Of a stretch of 64,000 bases of DNA, positions 57,207-64,000 are shown one piece after another. Under the pieces are notes generated by a model that saw only the letters and a list, made by a program, of their open reading frames with translations, had not been told where the DNA came from and did not search any database. Made by a program: the position numbers and the translations under genes. This DNA is from Verrucomicrobiota bacterium. Its GTDB lineage: Bacteria > Verrucomicrobiota > Verrucomicrobiia > Opitutales > Opitutaceae. Every line of letters begins with the position of its first letter. Position 1 is the first letter of the stretch. Location: contig JAQGOP010000046.1 in NCBI GenBank assembly GCA_028293545.1, positions 1 through 64,000 on the forward strand, read 5' to 3'.

Positions 57207-58412
57207 TCAGCTTTGCGCGGTCCATCGGCACGGCAGGTCCACGGGGCCAATCGTGTGAACCGGCGGTCGTCCGGGATAATGGCGCGGGGAAACGAACGCG
57301 AACGACACTGCGTCGACGCGCTGATCGAAATCCTCCGCCTTGTCACCCAGCCACGCGGACAAACTGTAATTCCCGGAATGGAGCGCGAGTTGAGGCACCT
57401 CCCAAGTGCAGGTCCCGGCCCGGCTGTCGGCCAACGGGTCCGTCGGCGGATGCGTGCGCATGCTGCTGCCGAAGATCGGACGGCCATCGGCGGTGGAGAG
57501 CACAAATCCGCCGACGGGCGAGCGAAGAGGCCACGGCGACTGGTAGGTGAGCTTTACCACCAAGTCGCCGGCTTGGAGCCGGGCGCCATCGATCTCGACT
57601 CCCGTGATGCTCGGCTTGTCCGACGCGGGGAAGCGAGCCGACAACTCCGAGTGCTCCAGGTGATAGCGGGCGATCACGTCCTGGATCGGACCGGATGCGG
57701 CCATGACTCCCGATTCCAGCAGCAGCCCCCGCGAGCAGATGCTGCGCAGTGCCTCGAGATTGTGGCTGACGAACAGGACGGTGCGACCGGTGCGAGAAAT
57801 CGCGTCCATGCGGCCGAGGCATTTTTTTTGGAACTCGCCGTCGCCGACCGCGAGCACTTCGTCAACGATGAGAATTTCCGGCTCGAGATGCGCGGCGACG
57901 GAAAACGCGAGGCGCACATACATCCCACTCGAATAATGTTTCACCGGCGTGTCGAGGAACCGTTCGACTTCCGCGAACGCGACGATCTCGTCGAACTTGC
58001 GCCGGATTTCCCGCCGCGACATGCCGAGGATCGCGCCGTTCAGGAAAATGTTCTCGCGGCCGGACAACTCCTGGTGAAACCCGGTGCCGACCTCGAGGAG
58101 GCTCGCCACCCGCCCGCGCAGCGTGATGCGCCCGGTGGTCGGCTCCGTGATCCTCGCGAGCAGCTTGAGCAGGGTGCTTTTACCGGCGCCATTGCGGCCG
58201 ATGATGCCGGTGACTTCGCCGCGCTCGATGGAAAAACTGACGTCTTTCAATGCCCAGAAGTCCTCCGTGACCTTGTTCCCGAGCCCGCTGAAACCCCGCG
58301 CGAATCCCCGGAGGCTTTGAAGGAAAGAGTCGCGGAAGGTGTCGGGACGAGACTCGTGGGCGAGCTGGTAGCGCTTGCCCAGTCCTTCGGCGGTGATGAC
58401 GAGATCGGCCAT
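57207..58412 (-). CDS. polysaccharide ABC transporter ATP-binding protein (Wzt/TagH type)
   Basis: IIGRNGAGKSTLLKLLARI, VKHYSSGMYVRLAFSVAAHLEPEILIVDEVLAVGD, C-terminal Wzt-like domain. Confidence 0.93.
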   Translation of the reverse strand: MADLVITAEGLGKRYQLAHESRPDTFRDSFLQSLRGFARGFSGLGNKVTEDFWALKDVSFSIERGEVTGIIGRNGAGKSTLLKLLARITEPTTGRITLRGRVASLLEVGTGFHQELSGRENIFLNGAILGMSRREIRRKFDEIVAFAEVERFLDTPVKHYSSGMYVRLAFSVAAHLEPEILIVDEVLAVGDGEFQKKCLGRMDAISRTGRTVLFVSHNLEALRSICSRGLLLESGVMAASGPIQDVIARYHLEHSELSARFPASDKPSITGVEIDGARLQAGDLVVKLTYQSPWPLRSPVGGFVLSTADGRPIFGSSMRTHPPTDPLADSRAGTCTWEVPQLALHSGNYSLSAWLGDKAEDFDQRVDAVSFAFVSPRHYPGRPPVHTIGPVDLPCRWTAQS

Positions 58413-58413
58413 G

Positions 58414-59262
58414 TTAGATGACGTCGGCGAAACTGCGCTCGGTTTTTCGGAAGTACATGAGCCCGGTTACCAGCATGATGGCCGTGGCGGCGCACCCGAT
58501 GGCGAGGCTGGGAAACGAAAGCGGCGCCTGGCCGCGAAGGAGGCACCAGCGAAATCCATCGATCACCGCGACCATCGGATTGAACGAAAAGAGCAGGCGC
58601 CAGTTTGGGATGGTGGCCGTGCTGAAGCCGACCGGGGAGAGGAACACGCCGAGCTGGAGCAGGAACGGCACGACGTAACGGAAATCCCGGTAGCGCACCG
58701 TGAGCGCCGTCAGCCAAAGCCCGCCGCCGAGCGCCGCGAGCAAGGCGAGGAGCGTGAACAACGGCAATGCGAGCACGCGCCAGTCCGGCCAATCATTCCA
58801 CCAGGCGCAGAGCGCGAAGTAGAGGACGGCCACGATCGCAAAATCGATGACCGCGACGGCGAGCGCGGACAACGGCACAACGAGGCGCGGAAAATAAATC
58901 TTCGAGATCAGGTGCGTGTTGCCGACCAGGCTGCCGCTGGCGTTGGACAGCGCATTGGCGAAGAGCTGCCACGGAAGCAGGCCAGCCATCACCAGCAGCG
59001 GGTAGGGAACTCCGCCCGAGGGCATCTTGGCCAGCCGGCCGAAGATGAAGGTGAACACGACAAGGGTGACGGCGGGTTGGATCAGGGCCCACGCGGCGCC
59101 GAGGGCGGTCTGCTTGTAGCGAACCTTGATATCGCGCCACGCGAGGAATCCAAGCAGCTCGCGGTACCGCCAGAGGTCGCGCCAGTAGTGCGCTTCGCCG
59201 CGGCCGGCTTCGATCACTAGCTCCGGGGCAGGCACTGGAGCGGGTTCAACGGTTTTCGTCAC
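58414..59262 (-). CDS. polysaccharide/polyol-phosphate ABC transporter permease (Wzm/TagG type)
   Basis: YRELLGFLAWRDIKVRYKQTALGAAWALIQPAVTLVVFTFIFGRLAKMPSGGVPYPLLVMAGLLPWQLFANALSNAS. Confidence 0.94.
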   Translation of the reverse strand: MTKTVEPAPVPAPELVIEAGRGEAHYWRDLWRYRELLGFLAWRDIKVRYKQTALGAAWALIQPAVTLVVFTFIFGRLAKMPSGGVPYPLLVMAGLLPWQLFANALSNASGSLVGNTHLISKIYFPRLVVPLSALAVAVIDFAIVAVLYFALCAWWNDWPDWRVLALPLFTLLALLAALGGGLWLTALTVRYRDFRYVVPFLLQLGVFLSPVGFSTATIPNWRLLFSFNPMVAVIDGFRWCLLRGQAPLSFPSLAIGCAATAIMLVTGLMYFRKTERSFADVI

Positions 59263-59319
59263 GCAGGAAGACGGAAACGCCCAGCCTCCGAGTTGGCAAC
59301 CCCGGTGATGGCCCGGGGT

Positions 59320-59868
59320 TCAGCGGCAGATCGACTCGGCGACCTCGCGCGATTTTCCCGGCGAGAAAAGTTTCTCCACGAGCATGAGGCCGAAGTCCAA
59401 GGCAGTGCCGGCACCGCGCGAGGTAATGAGGTTTCCATCCACCACGACGCGCTCGCCGGGGAGGATCGCGGTCAATTCGGACGCCACGGAAAAATGCGCG
59501 GTGTATCGCCGGCCCTCGAGCAACCCGGCATCGTGCAACACCGTCGGCGCCGCGCAGATCGCCGTGAGCCAGCGGTTCGCGGACGCCTGGCGAAGCACGA
59601 GGTCGCGCACCCGCGAATCGGCGCGGAGGCGCGCAGTGCCCGGTCCGCCGGGCAGGAAGAGGCAATCGACGTCGACCGGTCCCTGGGCGAGCAGCATCGT
59701 CAACGTGGTGTCGGCGTGCAGGGTGATTCCATTCCGGCCGGTCACGTGGATGCCTTCGCCGAGCGCGGCGGTGGTCACCTCGGCCCCGGCGCGGCGCAGC
59801 AGGTCGATCGGGGTCGTTACTTCGATTTCCTCAAAACCGTCCGCGAGGATTGCTAGGACCTTAGGCAT
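59320..59868 (-). CDS. DJ-1/PfpI family protein (YajL-like)
   Basis: VLAILADGFEEIEVTTPIDLLRRAGAEV, LFLPGGPGTARL, AICAAPTVL. Confidence 0.92.
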   Translation of the reverse strand: MPKVLAILADGFEEIEVTTPIDLLRRAGAEVTTAALGEGIHVTGRNGITLHADTTLTMLLAQGPVDVDCLFLPGGPGTARLRADSRVRDLVLRQASANRWLTAICAAPTVLHDAGLLEGRRYTAHFSVASELTAILPGERVVVDGNLITSRGAGTALDFGLMLVEKLFSPGKSREVAESICR

Positions 59869-59886
59869 GGGATTGAGTCAGCTCCT

Positions 59887-60786
59887 ATGGCGGAGGATTC
59901 GCACGAAAATTTTGCGGGAAAGCACCTGGTGATTTTTGGGTGCGGATATGTCGGCGCCGAATTTGGCCGGCAGGGGCTGGCGCGCGGAATGCGGGTGACG
60001 GCGCTCACGCGCAACCCGGAGAAAGCCGCGATCCTGCGCGCTGCGGGTATCGAAACGGTGGTGGCCGATCTCGCGAGCGATGCGTGGCACGAATGGATCG
60101 GCGGCGACGCGGATTTCATTTTGAACGCGGTCAGTTCGGGCGGAGGTGGGTTGGGCGGGTATCGCCGAAGTTATTTAGAGGGGATGCAGTCGGTGCTGGC
60201 GTGGATGCGCGCGCAAGCGTCGGGCGCCACGCTGGCATACACGAGCAGCACCTCGGTTTATCCCCAGGACGGCGGGGTTGCGGTGGATGAAACGTCCCCG
60301 GTCTCGCCCCGCGACGAGCGCTCGGAGGTCCTGATCGAGACGGAGGACCTGTTGCTGCAATCCCCAGTGGGCGCGCTGCGTTGGTTCGTGCTGCGCCTGG
60401 CGGGGATTTATGGGCCGGGTCGTCATCACCTCGTCGAGCAGGTACGCGGCGGGGAGGTGTCGGGCGTGGCGGGCAACCACTTGAACTTGATTCACCAGCA
60501 CGATGTCTGCAGCGCGGCGTGGAGTGTGTTTGAGGCGGAGCCCGCGATGCTGGAGCGGGTGTTCAACGTGGTCGACGACGCGCCGGCGACGAAAGGGGAA
60601 GTGGCGGGGTGGCTCGCGCGCGAGCTGGGCGTGCCCGAGCCGACGTTCACGGGGGCGCCGATGATCGGGCGACGGGCGGTGACGCCGAATCGGGTGATCG
60701 TGAACGCGCGTTTGAAGTCGGCCTTGGGGTGGGTTCCGCGTTACCCGACATTTCGCGAAGGCTACCGAAATTTTTTATCGCGTTAG
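59887..60786 (+). CDS. NAD-dependent epimerase/dehydratase (YeeZ-like SDR)
   Basis: LVIFGCGYVGAEFGRQGLARGMRVTALTR, YTSSTSVYPQDGG, LRLAGIYGPGRH. Confidence 0.88.
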   Translation: MAEDSHENFAGKHLVIFGCGYVGAEFGRQGLARGMRVTALTRNPEKAAILRAAGIETVVADLASDAWHEWIGGDADFILNAVSSGGGGLGGYRRSYLEGMQSVLAWMRAQASGATLAYTSSTSVYPQDGGVAVDETSPVSPRDERSEVLIETEDLLLQSPVGALRWFVLRLAGIYGPGRHHLVEQVRGGEVSGVAGNHLNLIHQHDVCSAAWSVFEAEPAMLERVFNVVDDAPATKGEVAGWLARELGVPEPTFTGAPMIGRRAVTPNRVIVNARLKSALGWVPRYPTFREGYRNFLSR

Positions 60787-60841
60787 CCGCGGGGCGGGCT
60801 CTCAACTTTCAGCTCACTCAACCCTCAACCCACATTTCACC

Positions 60842-61150
60842 ATGGCCGGCGTAGGCACCTTACTCAAACAAGCCCAGAAAATGCAGCGCGGGATCGAAGC
60901 GCTCCAGGCGCAGCTCGAAGCGAAGGAGATCGAAGTCACGTCGGGTGGCGGCGCGGTGAAGCTGAAGGTCAACGGGGCGGGGAAGTTCCTCTCGCTGGCG
61001 CTCGACCCGGAGTTCCTGAAGGAGGATGCGAAAACCGTTTCCGACACGTTGCTCGCCGCGATCCAGGATGGAGCGAAGCAGGCAAAGGCGTACAACGACG
61101 CGGAAATGGAGAAAGTGACGTCAGCCTTCAAGGTGCCAGGAGCGTTCTGA
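60842..61150 (+). CDS. ebfC: YbaB/EbfC family nucleoid-associated protein
   Basis: LLKQAQKMQRGIEALQAQLEAKEIEVTSGGGAVKLKVNGAGKFLSLALDPEFL; next to recR. Confidence 0.95.
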   Translation: MAGVGTLLKQAQKMQRGIEALQAQLEAKEIEVTSGGGAVKLKVNGAGKFLSLALDPEFLKEDAKTVSDTLLAAIQDGAKQAKAYNDAEMEKVTSAFKVPGAF

Positions 61151-61151
61151 C

Positions 61152-61326
61152 AATTTCGGATGGCGGATTTCGAATGGCGGATAGTTTCGAGGCACGAACC
61201 GTTTGGCGCGCTCACTGTCGATTTTCCGGCGGTCCGCGCCGCTGACAAAAACGTCAAACACTGGTCGACCCATGTGCGCGCTTGCGCAGCGTCCAATCCG
61301 CGATCCGAAATCCGCCATCCGAAATT
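61152..61326. repeat. inverted-repeat pair D: 21-bp perfect arms (61152-61172 / 61306-61326), 133-nt spacer
   Basis: aatttcggatggcggatttcg ... cgaaatccgccatccgaaatt between ebfC and recR. Confidence 0.92.
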
Positions 61327-61332
61327 CAAAAA

Positions 61333-61932
61333 ATGACTCCCGCGTTTGAAAAACTGCAGAAGCATTTGAAGCAGCTGCCGGGGCTGGGGTATCGGTCGTC
61401 GGAACGAATTGCGCTCAACCTGCTCGTGGAGAAGCCGGAGCGTTTGCCGGCGTTGGTGGCGGCGTTGGAGGAGGCGGCGCGTTCGGTGCGGCGTTGCACG
61501 CGTTGTGGGAACCTGGCCGAGGGCGAGCTGTGCGCGATCTGTGCGGACGAGCGGCGCGACGGGTCGGTGGTCTGTGTGGTGGAACACGTCCCGGACCTGG
61601 TGGCGCTGGAGCGGAGCGGAGCGTATCGCGGGTCTTACCACGTCTTGCACGGCAAGTTGTCGCCGATCCACGGGGTGGGCCCGACCGATTTGAATTTTAC
61701 GTCGTTGCTGGCGCGGGTGTCAGGCGGGGAGGTGCAGGAGCTGATCCTGGCGCTGTCGAACGACGTCGAAGGCGAGGCGACGTGTCATTATTTAACCGAG
61801 CAACTCGCGGCGACCGGCCAGTCGGTGAAAGTCACGCGCATCGGCTTCGGCCTGCCGAGTGGAGGCGGGGTGCTGTATGCGGACTCGGTGACGTTGAAAA
61901 GTGCGTTGGAGGGGCGTCGAAGTTACAGCTGA
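61333..61932 (+). CDS. recR: recombination protein RecR
   Basis: LKQLPGLGYRSSERIALNLL, CTRCGNLAEGELCAIC, VVEHVPDLVALERSGAYRGSYHVLHGKLSPIHGVGP. Confidence 0.97.
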   Translation: MTPAFEKLQKHLKQLPGLGYRSSERIALNLLVEKPERLPALVAALEEAARSVRRCTRCGNLAEGELCAICADERRDGSVVCVVEHVPDLVALERSGAYRGSYHVLHGKLSPIHGVGPTDLNFTSLLARVSGGEVQELILALSNDVEGEATCHYLTEQLAATGQSVKVTRIGFGLPSGGGVLYADSVTLKSALEGRRSYS

Positions 61933-62059
61933 GGGCGAGGGGAGGTTTTTGCTCCGTGCCGCTGGTTCGGTTGATGCCTTGGCGCTCAGTCCGTCGCGTC
62001 GTTGTCTGCCTTCTTCCTTGCGCCGCCTCGTGTTCCCACTTTTCTTCGGCGGGTTCTTC

Positions 62060-62133
62060 GCGGGCGTAGTATACCGGTATTATGTGTGCTTCCCAAGCAT
62101 GAGAAGCGGGTTCGACTCCCGCCGCCCGCACCA
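62060..62133 (+). tRNA. tRNA-Gly (anticodon CCC), encoded CCA
   Basis: GCGGGCG/CGCCCGC acceptor, tgtgc-ttCCCaa-gcatg anticodon arm, GCGGGTTCGACTCCCGC T-arm. Confidence 0.93.
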
Positions 62134-62403
62134 AGTTCTCTGAAACGCGAACTGCTTTCCGATGATTGGGAAGCAGTTGCATTGAACCCAACTCCACAGG
62201 AAGTCCGGCACGGGCTAGGCACACGCGCTACGGTTTTAGAGGCCCTTGTGCGTGGTAAGTCGTTCAAAAGAGACGGCGTACATTATGCTGGAACAGGTCC
62301 GCGGTACGGCTCGGCCTGACGGAAAACCTGGGCTGCGAGCTTCTCACCGGGCGAAAACGCCGGATTTTGAGAAAGTGTATAATTTTAATTGACAGACCAA
62401 TTC

Positions 62404-62430
62404 GGTATACTCAGTCAATCTTTGTATACC
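62404..62430. promoter_or_regulatory. candidate operator GGTATAC-N13-GTATACC upstream of the TonB receptor
   Basis: perfect 7-bp inverted arms around two GTATAC cores 19 bp apart, about 100 bp upstream of the start codon. Confidence 0.4.
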
Positions 62431-62525
62431 AGATTTCAACCAAGGCTTTGTCTGGGGGCAAGTGAAAAGCACCAGCCGGATCCTTGGGATCGGAATCGCA
62501 CACCCAACCATTGGTCCTCGTTGTT

Positions 62526-64000
62526 ATGCATACATGCAAGAATACCACCCGCGTGATGTTGGCTACGGCCACATTATCGCTGCTCTCCTTGGTGCCTTTG
62601 TCTGCGCAGGTTTCCAATAACGTTCCGGCTACGGCCGCCGAACAGCAAACCGCGCCTGTCCTCCTGTCGCCCTTCCAAGTCTCTTCCGAGGGCGACGAAG
62701 GCTATTCCTCCCGGCAAACTTCGCTCTCGACGCGTTCGGCCAAGAACCTGCTCGAGATTCCCTCGAGCGTGCAAATCGTGAACCGCACGCTGCTCGATGA
62801 CCTCAGCTCCGACCTGCAGACCGCGCTCGATTACGGCGTCTCCGGGGTCAGCGCCAGCCAGAAGATCGTCGAGGATCGCGTGATCCGCGGCTTCCGCTCC
62901 GGCCAGGGCCTGCGCAACGGCGTGGTGAACGACAACTACAAGAAAATGCCCCTTTACGACGTGGACCGCGTTGAGGCCATCAAGGGGCCGCTCAACATGG
63001 TGCTCGCCACCAACTTCATCGGCGGCGGCATCAACACGATCACGAAGCCGACCACCCTGAAATTTGCGGCCACCGCGCAGGTCCTCGTGGGCGACTACTC
63101 CACGGTTGAAGGAACCTACAACCAGTCCGGCCCCCTCTATATCAACGGCGACAAGAAAATCAGCTATCGCGTCACCCTCGGCGGCAAAACGGGGAAAGGC
63201 GAAAAGGAAGCGGTGCACTACGACAACCGGTTTGTCGGCGGCTCGTTGCGCTTCGATCTCGGCGGCGCCCAGAGCCTGGTGATCGACTCCTATTTTTTCG
63301 CCGACAACGACTATGAGACGTGGGAGGACTTCCTCGATCTCTCCGTCACCGAGAAGCGCCACGGTTTCACGGTCGCCAAGCTCAACCCGAATTCCACGCC
63401 AAGCTTCTCGACCAGCCGCAGCCGCGACACCTTCTGGAAAAACAACGACTTCCATACGAACGTCCAATATTTCAACCAGATCTTCGGCGGGAGCCTGCGC
63501 ATCAGCTATACGCTGTCGCACGATCACGACCACGAGAAGTTCGTCCAAAGCGTTTACGTCAATCCCGACAACTACACCGTCACCCGCCGCATCATTCCGG
63601 CGACGGTGGAGTGGCTGAACCACAACCTGCAGGTCGACTATCGCTACGACCTCGACCTCGGGCCGGTCAAGTTGGAGAACATGATCGGCATGGATTACTA
63701 TAAGTCCTACATGCGCTATGGCGACGGCAACACGCCGATGCCCGTCCTCGACACCCGCCCCGGCCATGCCGATGCGATCCTCGACGCCGACAGCGCGTTC
63801 ATCGCCGCCAATATCAAGCAGAACTATCCGCTCGATAACCCGCAGCAGCCGGCGGGTTACGATGACGAGGAACACTATAACTATACTTCCTACTACCTGC
63901 AGGAGAATGTGAAGCTGTTCCAAGAAAAGCTCATCCTCATCGGCGGCCTCCGTTACAACGGCGGCAAGGAAGCGTTCGGCATCTATCGCGACAACGGCGT
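62526..64000 (+). CDS. TonB-dependent outer-membrane receptor (5' part, runs off window)
   Basis: signal peptide, SPFQVSSEGDEGYSSRQTSLSTRSAKNLLEIPSSVQIVNRTLLDDL, VIRGFRSGQGLRNGV, VDRVEAIKGPLNMVLATNFIGGGINTITK. Confidence 0.92.
   Translation, partial: MHTCKNTTRVMLATATLSLLSLVPLSAQVSNNVPATAAEQQTAPVLLSPFQVSSEGDEGYSSRQTSLSTRSAKNLLEIPSSVQIVNRTLLDDLSSDLQTALDYGVSGVSASQKIVEDRVIRGFRSGQGLRNGVVNDNYKKMPLYDVDRVEAIKGPLNMVLATNFIGGGINTITKPTTLKFAATAQVLVGDYSTVEGTYNQSGPLYINGDKKISYRVTLGGKTGKGEKEAVHYDNRFVGGSLRFDLGGAQSLVIDSYFFADNDYETWEDFLDLSVTEKRHGFTVAKLNPNSTPSFSTSRSRDTFWKNNDFHTNVQYFNQIFGGSLRISYTLSHDHDHEKFVQSVYVNPDNYTVTRRIIPATVEWLNHNLQVDYRYDLDLGPVKLENMIGMDYYKSYMRYGDGNTPMPVLDTRPGHADAILDADSAFIAANIKQNYPLDNPQQPAGYDDEEHYNYTSYYLQENVKLFQEKLILIGGLRYNGGKEAFGIYRDNG

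Noticed and set aside
62574-63923. 449-aa minus-strand ORF opposite the TonB receptor
   Set aside because: Plus-strand frame from 62526 encodes an unmistakable TonB receptor plug; the antisense product has no recognisable domain.

Overview
GC-rich bacterial chromosome segment, most likely from a Verrucomicrobia/Opitutales-type organism: it encodes a 51-aa Chlamydia/Verrucomicrobia-type small basic protein, an Opitutaceae-style TonB receptor, and an ADOP permease paired with PadR. Most of it is housekeeping: hrpB-like helicase, EPS/polyprenyl glycosylphosphotransferase locus, UAP-type pyrophosphorylase and phosphoglucomutase, GH32, a double-length UvrA, lpd, rpoZ-smpB-thrB, trmL, oppDF, LPS-core genes, serS-tilS-ftsH, UDP-glucose dehydrogenase, DUF1501/DUF1800, alr-tsaB, tig-clpP-clpX, hisA, Wzm/Wzt-type ABC transporter, ebfC-recR, two tRNAs and a truncated TonB receptor. 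No CRISPR, rRNA operon or intact mobile element was seen. The best non-routine signals are: (1) a roughly 600-nt block at the left edge with no convincing CDS but a dense series of perfect or near-perfect stem-loops, looking like a large structured ncRNA, probably on the minus strand; (2) four inverted-repeat pairs of similar size (about 150-175 bp overall) but unrelated arm sequence, three of them between convergent genes; (3) a three-copy palindrome (AGGTTTTCGCG-N3-CGCGAAAACCT) around the EPS genes; (4) a palindrome-rich in-frame insertion inside the helicase ORF; (5) a decayed serine-recombinase element next to tRNA-Arg. All calls come from reading the sequence; no database search or folding was run.
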